A stretch of DNA of 64,000 bases from Parasedimentitalea psychrophila (lineage in GTDB: Bacteria > Pseudomonadota > Alphaproteobacteria > Rhodobacterales > Rhodobacteraceae): contig NZ_CP127247.1 in the NCBI RefSeq assembly GCF_030285785.1, positions 2,503,501 through 2,567,500 of the forward strand. Reading direction: 5' to 3'. This document shows positions 44,402 through 53,429 of this stretch, piece after piece (the stretch's first letter is position 1; every line of letters starts with the position of its first letter). Both the position numbers and the translations under genes were made by a program. The notes below the pieces were generated by a model, which worked only from the letters and a program-made list of their open reading frames with translations, did not search any database and was not told the DNA's origin.

Positions 44402-45411
44402 TTACTTTCACAGGCTGCGGCGGAAAAACACAGCGCGTCCCCATTGTTTGGAATGGCGCCTGTTTTGTCGCGTATTCCTGCCAGCATCAGATTGGCGATG
44501 CTAACCTCATCTTCACCACCAACCGTGACCAGCGTCACATGATCCTCGGACATGCCAAGATCGGGGAAAAAACCACCACCCGTTGTCGCGAGCTGAATGT
44601 GATCGCGTCCCATCCGTTGAGTATAGGCATAGGCGTGCACATGCCCATTGAAGGCCGTGAAAGGGCGGGCCTTCAGAGTGCCTTCAATTCGTGCATATGG
44701 ACTACTACTTGCTTCCCAGACGGGCTTATGAACGAACAGAAAAGTGTGGCGGGCATCCGAATTATCAGCCAGAACTTTCACGAAGTAGTCAGCCTGCGCT
44801 TCGCTGATTGCCCCCGATTGTTTCTCGGCACTTTGACCATAAGGCGTTGTCAGCGCCGCCTCAGCACCTTGGGTTTTATGTATTTCAATCGCGTCCAACC
44901 GCTGCTTGACGAGTTCCACCCGTCGTTCCGATGTCATGTCTTCGCTGTCCAACACCAGGAACAGCACATCCCGGTATCGGAAGTGATAGTAAATGGGACC
45001 ATACCGTTCCCCCCATAACTCCCGTTCCAGCTCGCTGGAGACATCATGATTTCCGCTGACGTACAGCACTGGAAAACGTGCCCCTTCGATACGAGCGTCA
45101 TAGCTCTCCCATTCGCCAATCAGCTCATCTCGATCGCCGCCGCCGTCGATCAGGTCACCAACGCTGATCAAAAATTCGGGCCGCAACAGAGCAAGCTGCG
45201 CCATCGCTGTCGCAAATATCTCCGGACGTTCTCCACCGGTCAGATCGGAGTGGATAGCAAAGGTGAACTTTTGTGGATCAGAGTCAAAATTCTCGTGAGT
45301 CCATGGTAACGGACCAGCCACAGGTCCGGGTGCAAAGTCGAGTTCACCGGCGTTGCTTTGACCCACCAAAGCAAAAGCAAGCACACCAGCAAGTATACTG
45401 TTTTTTGACAT
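44398..45411 (-). CDS. Exported metallophosphoesterase
   Basis: 337 residues from the chosen start. The signal peptide is MSKNSILAGVLAFALVGQSN followed by AGELDF. Calcineurin-like motifs are in order: IHSDL (Asp replaces the usual His-containing DxH position shift), VGDLIDGGGD, SGNHD, VHKP and GHVHAY. Start at ATG 45411 (ATG 45417 possible), GAGGGG upstream. It lies between an exported amidohydrolase (86 bp) and a porin (overlap). Substrate unknown; phosphomonoester, phosphodiester and nucleotide are all possible. Confidence 0.85.
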   Translation of the reverse strand: MSKNSILAGVLAFALVGQSNAGELDFAPGPVAGPLPWTHENFDSDPQKFTFAIHSDLTGGERPEIFATAMAQLALLRPEFLISVGDLIDGGGDRDELIGEWESYDARIEGARFPVLYVSGNHDVSSELERELWGERYGPIYYHFRYRDVLFLVLDSEDMTSERRVELVKQRLDAIEIHKTQGAEAALTTPYGQSAEKQSGAISEAQADYFVKVLADNSDARHTFLFVHKPVWEASSSPYARIEGTLKARPFTAFNGHVHAYAYTQRMGRDHIQLATTGGGFFPDLGMSEDHVTLVTVGGEDEVSIANLMLAGIRDKTGAIPNNGDALCFSAAACESK

Positions 45412-45497
45412 CAACATTACCCCTCGCCGTTGAGTTGAAAACGTCCTCGACAAAAGTTGATAGTGCTCTTGTCGAGGACATCTTGTTGCCAAGACTC

Positions 45498-46895
45498 TTA
45501 GAGAGGCAGATGTACTTCGCCCTCTTTTGGCCCGGGTCGTTGGAAGTGTGGTGCCGCATCATCGGGCAGCCAGTTTTTGTAGACCAATCCGTCTTTCATC
45601 ACGAAATCAACGGTATTGCGGCCAAGAGTGTGAATGTCCTCAAGAGGGTTGCCGTTGATCAGGATGATGTCTGCGTAACCGCCTTCGACAATTGTTCCGA
45701 TTGTGCCCTCTTTGTAGGGGCTCATCCCACCGCTCCAAGCCAGCACTTCGCCGGCGTTTCCTGTTGCGGTTTTCAAAGACAGATACGGATTATTGGCAAT
45801 TTCGTCATTGAACCAGATGATGTTGTCAGCCTGCCGACCTAGGTCAGGGCCAAACATATCACCGCCCGTGACCATGAGAAGTTCATGCTTGACCGCCCAT
45901 TTCATCATTTGCGCAGCACCTGAGTTCACCTGCGTCGCCTTGGCTTTCTGATCTGCGTTGAAGAACGTGATGGCCTCAGGATTGCCAAATGCCTGCAACG
46001 ACATAACAGCCTGAATGTCCAGTCCGACACCCTCCTCTTTCATACGAATAACGGTTTCTTCGGACACAAGGAAATTGTGTTCAATCATACGTACGCCAGC
46101 GTCAATCGCCCGGTTGACCGAGGAATCATGATAGGCATGGGCAATCACGTAGGTGCCGTAATCGGCGGCAATATCGACAGCCGCCTTCATTTCTTCCGGC
46201 GTAAACTGCGTCATGTGCAGCGGATCAAACTCGCTGGCGACGCCACCGCCTGCCATGATCTTGATCTGGGTCGCGCCGGCGCGCAGGTTATGGCGTGCCG
46301 CTTTTATAACTTCTGGCACACCATCGACGATGTAGCCAAAGCCCACATGCTCAAGTGGGTCCACTTCTCCCACCCGGTCGTTGAATCTGCCAGTATCAGC
46401 ATGGCCGCCGGTCTGGCTGAGGAACGCGCCGCTGGGGAATATGCGCGGACCGGGGAACATGCCGTTGTTCACGGATTTGGCAATTGACAGGACATTGCAC
46501 CCTGCATCGCGCGCAGTCGTGAACCCCTGATCGAGGTATTCCAACAGGACATGAGCAGTATTGGCACCCGCCGTCATCTGGTCATAGTTGTCGCGAAAGG
46601 TCAGCATGCCGTCGCGCAGGCACAGATGCGAATGCATGTCGATCATGCCGGGCATCAGGGTGCGTCCCTCGCCGTCAACAACATACGCTCCTTCGGCACT
46701 GATTGTATCGGTTGAAACAGTCTTTATCAGGTTGCCTACGACCAACACATTTGCATTTTCCATCAACCCGTCATCCACGCCGTTGAAAACGTTGACGTTG
46801 GTGAACAGAACTTGGCGTGGCTCTTCCTGAGCCAACACTCCGCCAGCCGACAGCGTGAGGGCTGCAGCCGCGGCGAGGGTTTTGACGTTCGTCAT
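45498..46895 (-). CDS. Exported amidohydrolase (imidazolonepropionase/dipeptidase-like, COG1228 type)
   Basis: 465 residues: a signal peptide (MTNVKTLAAAAALTLSAGGV, cleavage near LAQEEP) and a TIM-barrel hydrolase. GMIDMHSHL carries the HxH metal ligands, IKIMAGGGV the probable carboxylated Lys, then VIAHAYHD and MIEHNF the further His ligands, and MVTGGDMF the final Asp. Relatives cleave dipeptides or esters in the periplasm. First gene of the three-gene exported set; AAAGGAAA precedes the ATG. Divergent from a decayed AraC gene that may once have regulated it. Confidence 0.88.
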   Translation of the reverse strand: MTNVKTLAAAAALTLSAGGVLAQEEPRQVLFTNVNVFNGVDDGLMENANVLVVGNLIKTVSTDTISAEGAYVVDGEGRTLMPGMIDMHSHLCLRDGMLTFRDNYDQMTAGANTAHVLLEYLDQGFTTARDAGCNVLSIAKSVNNGMFPGPRIFPSGAFLSQTGGHADTGRFNDRVGEVDPLEHVGFGYIVDGVPEVIKAARHNLRAGATQIKIMAGGGVASEFDPLHMTQFTPEEMKAAVDIAADYGTYVIAHAYHDSSVNRAIDAGVRMIEHNFLVSEETVIRMKEEGVGLDIQAVMSLQAFGNPEAITFFNADQKAKATQVNSGAAQMMKWAVKHELLMVTGGDMFGPDLGRQADNIIWFNDEIANNPYLSLKTATGNAGEVLAWSGGMSPYKEGTIGTIVEGGYADIILINGNPLEDIHTLGRNTVDFVMKDGLVYKNWLPDDAAPHFQRPGPKEGEVHLPL

Positions 46896-47084
46896 TATGT
46901 CATTTTCCTTTCGACTGAGAATTTTTGGTGCCAGAAAAGCGCATGCGTATTAACATTCGAAGGTTGTGATCTTCAGCTGCAATGGGCTTAAGTTTCCGCC
47001 AAAAACAGTAAAGTAGATCTAGATATGCCGTTTGCGAGTACTTTCGAAGAAAGCAACTTAGCATACTCCATGGCGGCTCGAAAA

Positions 47085-47135
47085 ATTGTCACTTTTGGTC
47101 AAAGCGTCACCTAAAATTTGGCGCCAGGTGACAAT
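47085..47135. promoter_or_regulatory. Inverted repeats between the amidohydrolase and AraC genes
   Basis: ATTGTCAC (47085-47092) with GTGACAAT (47128-47135), and GTCACCT (47106-47112) with AGGTGAC (47126-47132), both perfect. They lie 33 bp before the AraC pseudogene start and about 190 bp from the amidohydrolase start. Candidate operator for the lost AraC protein or an unknown regulator. Confidence 0.45.
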
Positions 47136-47167
47136 TGCACAGCGCCAAAGCGTGCTATCGTGTCAGA

Positions 47168-47750
47168 ATGCCCACACCCAGCATATTCGAAACATCGAAT
47201 TGCTCCCATTATCCGCTCATACGATTGTCGTTGATCGCTCCGTTTCTTGAGCGGCTAAAATCTTTAGGGATTTCTACTGGAAAATCCTTGAAACAACTCG
47301 GCCTGACTTCTGACATGGCCGAAAACCCGGATGTCTTTGTGCATTCTGAAGTCTTTTACGGATTGATGAATGAACTGGCCCGCGCCGCACAAGACCCGTT
47401 TTTGGGGCTGCACGTGGCAGAAGACATGGGCTTGGATAGTTGGCCAGTTCTGGCGATCTCATTGGAAACGTCACGTACGGTAGGCGACGATAGAATTTCA
47501 TTCGAATGCGACGTTTGAAATCGAGTTTCCTACCGAAGTTCTGTTCGCGGATCTCGCATTCGACGCCTCCAAAGTAAATTCTTCGCTTGCTTCGGAAACC
47601 AGACCATCACTCGTTTCCACCATTCGCACCGTGACAATCCCGTTGCTGGCACAAGTCGGCGTTGGAAGATTGCCAAAGGGGCATATAGCACAGTCTGAAC
47701 CCGCCCAGGTCGCCGGATCATTTCAATGTCAAGCAAGCCACTCCAACCGA
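47168..47750 (+). pseudogene. Decayed AraC family regulator gene
   Basis: Residues 1-107 from ATG 47168 match the arabinose-binding-domain N terminus (FLERLKSLGISTGKSLKQLG, then VFVHSEVFYGLMNELARAAQ and WPVLAISLETSRTVGD). Near 47485 the frame shifts by +1. From 47490 the continuation IEFHSNATFEIEFPTEVLFA, then ASETRPSLVSTIRTVTIPLL is in another frame, with material missing between. The helix-turn-helix end is only a trace before the cupin start. Divergent from the exported-enzyme genes, so probably their former regulator. Confidence 0.75.
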
Positions 47751-47775
47751 GTGGTCTACATTAGGGAGAGAGATA

Positions 47776-48150
47776 TTGGACTTAAGCATTCTGGAAATTC
47801 TGAAAGGGGAAGATGGGCTTCCGCAGTTTGATAAAGCATTGGTAAAATTCAGATCTGGGGACCATGCTCTGGTTGAAGGAATGCCCAGAATGTCGACACA
47901 TGAAAACTGTAAACTACTGGTTTTCATCGAGTTGACCCCTGGATTTTTCAGCGAGACGCGATCTACTGATATCGACCAGATGGTAGTGTGCCTATCTGGC
48001 AAGTTGCGCATTTCCACAGATGATGGTGACACCCAAGATCTGGTGCCCGGGAACGTTGCGCGATTGAAAAAAGCCGATTGCTCGACATATACCATGTCCG
48101 TTGCAAGCGACGCGCCAGCACACCTGATGGTCGTTCAGCTTGAAGGATAA
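47776..48150 (+). CDS. Small cupin-domain protein
   Basis: 124 residues from a TTG start at 47776, which is preceded by GGGAGAGAG. A single cupin barrel: IDQMVVCLSGKLRISTDDGD, then DLVPGNVARLKKADCSTYTM. Similar to ChrR/ectoine-synthase-like small cupins; metal site and function are not clear, and the usual HxH is not obvious. Between the AraC pseudogene and a transposase remnant. Confidence 0.6.
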   Translation: MDLSILEILKGEDGLPQFDKALVKFRSGDHALVEGMPRMSTHENCKLLVFIELTPGFFSETRSTDIDQMVVCLSGKLRISTDDGDTQDLVPGNVARLKKADCSTYTMSVASDAPAHLMVVQLEG

Positions 48151-48440
48151 AGTGCGTTTTAAATCCCTGCAATGTGATTGCCGGGAACGGATTCAGGCGG
48201 TGCAACTGGCCAAGTCGGCGGATGTTGTAGACGAGGTTTTTCATTCCGATTTTGGCCTTGGCCCGCGCCAGGCCGATGGTTCGCACCAGCGTGCCACCCA
48301 TGTCGTTCGCCTGCGCGCTGAACACATGCTCGACACGGACACGAACTGAGAATTTCGTCCTGTTGCTCTGGTAGCGCGTCATTTGGACCGTTGATCTTGT
48401 GGATGGGCACGACTGTCGTTGAATTGGGACCTTCTCAATC
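48151..48440 (-). mobile_element. Remnant of an IS5-family transposase, frameshifted
   Basis: On the minus strand the C-terminal part of an IS5-type transposase is readable: VPIHKINGPNDALPEQQDEI in one frame, then RVRVEHVFSAQANDMGGTLV, then RTIGLARAKAKIGMKNLVYN in the next, ending NPFPAI. The frame changes near 48345 and the catalytic N-terminal part is missing. It marks the right edge of the A/T-richer island that begins at the other remnant (42053). Confidence 0.75.
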
Positions 48441-48458
48441 CAGCGAAAGGAGGTTTTC

Positions 48459-48626
48459 ATGTCCAATCATTCGATTTCGGTTACGAGACACCCTACCCGA
48501 GGAGACAATAGGTTTTTCACACTCGGCTGCGCCATCGTGTTCTTGCTACCTATTCTTGCCACAATCCCCGGTAATTGCACCGAATCAAAATTGACGCCAA
48601 ACCCGGCTTATAGCACTGCGCTGTAA
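48459..48626 (+). CDS. Possible 55-residue single-pass membrane peptide
   Basis: Reading frame ATG 48459 to TAA 48626. It has a consensus Shine-Dalgarno AGGAGG (48449-48454) at good spacing. The peptide has a basic N terminus (TRHPTRGDNR), one hydrophobic helix (FFTLGCAIVFLLPILATIPG) and a short tail. It follows the transposase remnant directly. It may be a real small gene or the remains of a longer one; I know no family. Confidence 0.4.
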   Translation: MSNHSISVTRHPTRGDNRFFTLGCAIVFLLPILATIPGNCTESKLTPNPAYSTAL

Positions 48627-48669
48627 GGGCTTTCTTTGGTTTCGCACAATGGGTTTTTTTGGGCTGGCG

Positions 48670-48692
48670 TTGATATTTAGGGCCAGATGAAG
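48670..48692 (+). repeat. Dispersed block, copy 2 (TTGATATTTAG...AGATGAAG)
   Basis: TTGATATTTAGGGCCAGATG followed by AAG, between the small ORF and the acyl-CoA dehydrogenase gene. Related to the blocks at 34651, 55029 and 59773. A run of seven T lies about 20 bases upstream. Confidence 0.6.
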
Positions 48693-48808
48693 CGGCGCGG
48701 GTTTGGTTTGAAATTTGCTGTTACGTGCCGTCACCCCGCTGGACAAGCGGCGCTGGTCTGAGACATGATTTCAGGTGAGAAACAAGCGGCTGTTTGGAGG
48801 CAGGTTCA

Positions 48809-50044
48809 ATGGATATGAATTTTGGCATGCGGGAGGAAACCCGCGCCTTGCTGGATCGGGTGAGCGCAATGATCCGGGACGAGGTGATGCCGCTGGAGGA
48901 CGCCTATCACGCTGAAATCGGCAAGGGCGACCGCTGGACTTATACCTCTCGTCAGGCCGAGATCCTGGAAGGGCTGAAGGCCAAGGCCAAGGCCGCAGGT
49001 CTGTGGAATTTCTGGCTGACCGACAGTGACCGGGGTATTGGCCTGAGCACCGTGGAATACGCTTATTTTGCCGAACAGATGGGCAAGACACCACTGGGGG
49101 CTGAGGTCTTTAATTGCTCGGCTCCGGACACCGGCAATATGGAGGTGTTCGAGCGCTACGGCTCGGATGCGATGAAGCAGCAGTGGTTACAGCCGTTGCT
49201 GGCGGGGGAGATCCGCTCGGCCTATCTGATGACCGAGCCTGATGTGGCCAGCTCAGACGCCACCAATATCGCGATGTCCTGTGTGCGCGATGGTGACAGT
49301 TATGTGCTGAACGGTGAGAAATGGTGGGCCAGTGGTGCCGGTGATCCGCGCTGCAAGGTCTATATTGTCATGGTGAAGACGGCGGGTGAGGAAAAGCCCA
49401 AGCACCAGCGCCAGTCGATGATTGTAGTGCCTGCGGATGCCGAGGGCATCGAGGTGCTGCGGCCGATGCAGGTCTATGGGCATGATGACGCGCCGCATGG
49501 CCATATGCATCTTCGGTTCACCAATGTCCGGGTGCCGGCCGAGAGTATCCTGCTGGGCGAAGGGCGTGGCTTTGAGATTGCCCAGGGCCGTTTGGGGCCG
49601 GGCCGCATCCATCACTGTATGCGGGCGGTGGGTCAGGCTGAAATTGCCCTGGAGCAAATGTGTCGCCGGTCCTTGGCGCGCGAGGCCTTTGGCAAGCCAT
49701 TGGCGCAGCTGGGAGCCAATTACGATATCATCGCCGAATGCCGGATGGAGATCGAGATGGCGCGGCTGCTGTGTCTGAAGGCGGCCTGGTATATGGATCA
49801 GGGCGATGCCCGTGCCGCTGCGCCGTGGATCAGCCAGATCAAGGTGGTGGCGCCTCGGGTGGCGCTGAAAGTGATCGACGAGGCGGTGCAGATGTTTGGC
49901 GGTCAGGGGATTTCGCAGGACACCCCGCTGGCGCAGGCCTGGACCCATGTGCGGACCCTGCGACTGGCCGATGGCCCGGATGCGGTGCACCGACGTCAGG
50001 TGGCGCGGGTTGAGCTGAAGAAATACACTCAGGAAAAGATCTAG
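48809..50044 (+). CDS. Acyl-CoA dehydrogenase family protein (ACAD10/11-like)
   Basis: FAD enzyme of fatty-acid or related acyl-CoA oxidation. 411 residues. Typical elements: YLMTEPDVASSDATNI (FAD/substrate region), NGEKWWASGAG, RQVARVELKK at the end and FGGQGISQDTPLA near the C terminus. ATG 48809 follows GGAGGCAGG; the frame from 48794 uses a weaker codon. Single gene ending at a hairpin (50099-50135); no electron-transfer flavoprotein gene nearby. Confidence 0.93.
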   Translation: MDMNFGMREETRALLDRVSAMIRDEVMPLEDAYHAEIGKGDRWTYTSRQAEILEGLKAKAKAAGLWNFWLTDSDRGIGLSTVEYAYFAEQMGKTPLGAEVFNCSAPDTGNMEVFERYGSDAMKQQWLQPLLAGEIRSAYLMTEPDVASSDATNIAMSCVRDGDSYVLNGEKWWASGAGDPRCKVYIVMVKTAGEEKPKHQRQSMIVVPADAEGIEVLRPMQVYGHDDAPHGHMHLRFTNVRVPAESILLGEGRGFEIAQGRLGPGRIHHCMRAVGQAEIALEQMCRRSLAREAFGKPLAQLGANYDIIAECRMEIEMARLLCLKAAWYMDQGDARAAAPWISQIKVVAPRVALKVIDEAVQMFGGQGISQDTPLAQAWTHVRTLRLADGPDAVHRRQVARVELKKYTQEKI

Positions 50045-50098
50045 CCGTGAGGCTGTAGTTGGGGTCTATCCCGGCTGGTGTTGGCTGAACTCACTTAG

Positions 50099-50135
50099 AA
50101 AAGGCCCGCTTGGTTCCAGAGACCGGGCGGGCTTT
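50099..50135 (+). terminator. Terminator-like hairpin after the acyl-CoA dehydrogenase gene
   Basis: AAAAGGCCCGC ... GCGGGCTTT: a 6-bp GCCCGC/GCGGGC stem extended by A/T pairing with one bulge, 55 bases after the stop, ending in TTT. Confidence 0.55.
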
Positions 50136-50206
50136 GTGCGCTGGCGCAGCCTGAGCGAGGTCGGTAAGGGGTGTTGCTGACCAATCTGAACATAGGGACT
50201 GGATTT

Positions 50207-50692
50207 ATGGAATTTCTCACCGGTGCCCCGGTCTGGGTCTGGCCGCTGTTGGCCGGGCTGACTCTCTTGGGGCTGCAATCAACCCGAGAGCGCAGCACCA
50301 GGGTGCAATTGGTCTGTATCCTGCCGCTACTGGGGCTGCTGGGGCTGCGCACGGTGCTGGCGCTGCCGGTTGGCCTGTCGATCTGGGCCGGGTTTCTGGC
50401 GGGCTATGCTTTGGCCACCCTGTTGGGGTTCCGGTTGCAAGGGCGCTGGATACTCAATCGTCAGGGAAACACAGTGATGCTGGCCGGGGAGTGGCTGACC
50501 CTAATCACCATCATGGTGGTGTTCTGGGCGAATTTCCTGCGCGGTGTGCTGCAGGCTGTGGCGCCCGGACAGCTGGCCGAGCTGTCGTTTGTGCTGCCGT
50601 TTACGCTGGTGCTGGGGATCAGTTCAGGGCTGTTTCTGGGGCGGGCCTTGCGGGTGATAAGGGCCGATCAGTCGAACAGCGGTTCGGGATAG
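50207..50692 (+). CDS. Multi-pass membrane protein of unknown function
   Basis: 161 residues with about five hydrophobic segments (about 10-24, 34-52, 56-72, 91-110 and 125-147). It resembles the DUF6622-type small membrane proteins but I cannot name it securely. ATG 50207 gives a sensible N terminus (MEFLTGAP). Its 3' end overlaps the convergent truA gene by 25 bp. Confidence 0.7.
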   Translation: MEFLTGAPVWVWPLLAGLTLLGLQSTRERSTRVQLVCILPLLGLLGLRTVLALPVGLSIWAGFLAGYALATLLGFRLQGRWILNRQGNTVMLAGEWLTLITIMVVFWANFLRGVLQAVAPGQLAELSFVLPFTLVLGISSGLFLGRALRVIRADQSNSGSG

Positions 50693-51435
50693 ATCACCCG
50701 CGCCAGATACAATCCGTGGCCGGGGCAGACCGGGCCACAGGCGGCGCGATCACGGGCTGCCAGCGCCTCGCTGACATCTTGCGGCGACCACGACCCGGCG
50801 CCGACCCGTTCCAGGGTGCCGACAAAGCTGCGCACCTGATTGTGCAGAAAACTGCGGGCGCGGACGTGGAAATGGACTTCCGGGCCTGAGAAGCCATCAA
50901 CCCGTTCAATACGCAACCCGTCCAGGGTTTTGACCGGGCTTTTGGCCTGGCAGATGGTTGAGCGGAAGGTGGTAAAGTCGTGCTGCCCGATCAACCGATC
51001 TGCTGCGGCCTGCATGGCGACGATGTCCAGATCGGACTTTACGTGCCAAACCCGACCATCCTCATGGGTGACAGGGGCGCGGCGGGCCATGATGCGGAAC
51101 AGGTATTGCCGCTCCAGGGCCGAAAATCGGGCGTGCCAGTCGTCAGCCACCTGAACACAGGCGGTGATGGCCACTGGCGCGGGTTTCAGGTGGAAATTCA
51201 GCGCCTCGGACAGCCGGAACGGGTCCCAGTCGCGTGTCAGATCGCAATGTGCGACCTGTCCCAGCGCGTGCACACCGGCATCGGTGCGGCCGGCCGCACC
51301 GATGGTATGGGGGCCGGGTTCCAGCCGCGCCAAGGCGTGTTCAATCGCGCCCTGCACCGAGGGCTGATCTTTCTGGCGCTGCCATCCGGAAAATGGCGCC
51401 CCCTGATATTCGACTTTTAAAGCATAACGCGGCAT
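50668..51435 (-). CDS. truA: tRNA pseudouridine(38-40) synthase
   Basis: Makes pseudouridine at positions 38-40 of tRNA anticodon arms. 255 residues. The catalytic Asp lies in [28 protein letters not shown] is the N-terminal family block and [15 protein letters not shown] the C-terminal one. ATG 51435 (MPRYALKV) is the family start; the longer frame is not. Convergent with the membrane-protein gene. Confidence 0.96.
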   Translation of the reverse strand: MPRYALKVEYQGAPFSGWQRQKDQPSVQGAIEHALARLEPGPHTIGAAGRTDAGVHALGQVAHCDLTRDWDPFRLSEALNFHLKPAPVAITACVQVADDWHARFSALERQYLFRIMARRAPVTHEDGRVWHVKSDLDIVAMQAAADRLIGQHDFTTFRSTICQAKSPVKTLDGLRIERVDGFSGPEVHFHVRARSFLHNQVRSFVGTLERVGAGSWSPQDVSEALAARDRAACGPVCPGHGLYLARVIYPEPLFD

Positions 51436-51561
51436 GGCGGCGCACCTAACGCGACAAGAGGTCTCGCACAAGCCCTGTCTTTGCGGCAAAGTTCGGACTG
51501 GTAACGGTGCCACTGGCTACCTATATTTTGCGATATAGTATTGAGACGGGGCGTGATTTTG

Positions 51562-52974
51562 ATGATTTCTTCATTGGCCGACGGAGTTGCGCGCGGGGTT
51601 GAGCGGCTAAGCGATTCTGTATCGGAGCGATTTTTCGAGCCGACAATCCGTCTGGGCGTGACCGGTCTGGCGAGGTCGGGCAAGACGGTGTTCATCACCG
51701 CTCTGGTGGCCAATCTGCTGGATCGGGGCCGGATGGTGCAGCTGGCTGCAGTGCGCGACGGCCGGATTGATGCGGCGTTCCTGCAGCCGCAGCCGGATGA
51801 TACCGTGCCGCGGTTCGACTACGAGACCCATCTGGCGATGCTGACCGGACCGGCGCCACAGTGGCCCGATAGCACCCGCGCCATATCAGAGCTGCGGCTG
51901 AGCCTGCGGGTGGCGCCTGTCGGATTGCTATCGGGGCTGCAGGGGCCGCGCACAGTGCATATCGATATCGTCGATTATCCCGGCGAATGGCTGTTGGATC
52001 TGGCGCTGCTGGACAAAACCTATGACAGCTGGTCCGCCGAGGTGCTGGCGCGGATCAGGAGCCGCAGATGTGCGCGCGAATTTCTGGCCCAGGCGCTGGC
52101 GGTCGATGCGAGTGCTGCCCACGGCGAGACTGTGGCACAGGATCTGGCCCGCACATTCGCATCTTATCTGAACGCTGCGCGGCAGGATGGCTTTTATGAT
52201 TGCACCCCGGGGCGGTTCCTGCTGCCGGGGGATCTGGCGGGCTCGCCGGTGCTGACTTTTGCGCCGATCCCGTTTCAGGGCAAATCACAGCGCGGTTCGC
52301 TCCACCGCGAGATGCAGCGCCGGTTTGAGGCCTATAAGCGCCAGGTCGTGATGCCGTTCTTTCGCGACCATTTTTCCCGTATCGACCGGCAAGTGGTGCT
52401 CGTGGACGCGCTGAGTGCGATCCACTCTGGCCCGCGCGCACTAGAGGATCTGCGCCATGCGATGGCCGATATCCTGGGTGCATTCCGTCCCGGTGGCAAC
52501 GGTTTGCTGTCGCGGCTTCTGCGTGGCAAACGGGTTGAGAAAATTCTGTTTGCGGCCACCAAGGCAGACCATTTGCACCACAGTCAGCACCCGCAGATGA
52601 CCGCTATTATTGAGGCTTTGACTCGCGAAGCCCAGGACCGGGCCAGGTTCGCCGGGGCCAAGACCTCGGCGCTTGCTCTGGCCGCGTTGCGGGCCACAAC
52701 CGAAGAGATGCGGCGCCACGATGGCGCCGATCTGGGCTGCGTGCGCGGCACCTTGTTGGACAGTGGCAAACAGGCGGCGTTTTACCCGGGCGCCTTGCCT
52801 GATGATCCGGCGCATCTTCTGGGACCGGCGCGGACCGGGGCGGACAAATGGCTGAATGGCGATTACCGGGCGATGAATTTTGCGCCGGCCAGGCTGAGCA
52901 TGAAACCAGGCGATGGGCCGCCGCATATCCGGCTGGACCGGGCCGCCGAATTTCTGATCGGAGATCTGTTGTGA
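51562..52974 (+). CDS. YcjX family P-loop protein (DUF463)
   Basis: 470 residues. GLARSGKT near residue 35 is the P-loop and DIVDYPGEWLLDLA the Walker-B-like stretch. YcjX/DUF463 proteins are GTPase-like and stress-associated, paired with YcjF; the molecular role is unclear. ATG 51562 is preferred over the upstream frame. First gene of a three-gene chain joined by 4-bp overlaps. Confidence 0.9.
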   Translation: MISSLADGVARGVERLSDSVSERFFEPTIRLGVTGLARSGKTVFITALVANLLDRGRMVQLAAVRDGRIDAAFLQPQPDDTVPRFDYETHLAMLTGPAPQWPDSTRAISELRLSLRVAPVGLLSGLQGPRTVHIDIVDYPGEWLLDLALLDKTYDSWSAEVLARIRSRRCAREFLAQALAVDASAAHGETVAQDLARTFASYLNAARQDGFYDCTPGRFLLPGDLAGSPVLTFAPIPFQGKSQRGSLHREMQRRFEAYKRQVVMPFFRDHFSRIDRQVVLVDALSAIHSGPRALEDLRHAMADILGAFRPGGNGLLSRLLRGKRVEKILFAATKADHLHHSQHPQMTAIIEALTREAQDRARFAGAKTSALALAALRATTEEMRRHDGADLGCVRGTLLDSGKQAAFYPGALPDDPAHLLGPARTGADKWLNGDYRAMNFAPARLSMKPGDGPPHIRLDRAAEFLIGDLL

Positions 52975-53429
52975 GCGTCACGATCCGGGCGGCACGCAGC
53001 AGCGACGTGCAGGCCACCGGCGAAATCGTGTACCAGTTTCAGCAGGACACTGTCTGGATGCCAAAACTCTACACGCTGGGCGAGGTGGTCGGACTTTGCC
53101 GAATAATGATTGATCGCGGCTGGGTCACTGTGGCCGAGGATCAGGGCCGAGTGGTGGGCTTTCTGGCGCGCGATCGCGAAGAGGTCTGCTCTCTCTACCT
53201 GCTGTCTCATAGGCGCGGCTATGGCTATGGGCGGGCTTTGCTGGCCAATGCCAAGGGCGCCAGCCCGCGTTTGGTGCTGCGTACTTTTGTGGCCAACGAA
53301 GCGGCGCGGCGGTTTTATCACCGGCAGGGGTTTATCGAAATCGGCCGCAGTGATGGATCAACCAACGAGGAATCGCTGCCAGATGTATTCCTGCAATGGG
53401 CGGCTGGCCCGGAAGGCGACCAAGCATGA
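52971..53429 (+). CDS. GNAT family N-acetyltransferase
   Basis: 152 residues from a GTG start overlapping the ycjX stop (GTGA). GNAT features: IRAARSSDVQATGEIVYQF at the N terminus, LLSHRRGYGYGRALLANAK (acetyl-CoA loop RxxGxG/A) and RFYHRQGFIEIGRSDG near the end. Substrate unknown. It sits between ycjX and ycjF, co-translated with both, so it may modify one of them. Confidence 0.9.
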   Translation: MSVTIRAARSSDVQATGEIVYQFQQDTVWMPKLYTLGEVVGLCRIMIDRGWVTVAEDQGRVVGFLARDREEVCSLYLLSHRRGYGYGRALLANAKGASPRLVLRTFVANEAARRFYHRQGFIEIGRSDGSTNEESLPDVFLQWAAGPEGDQA

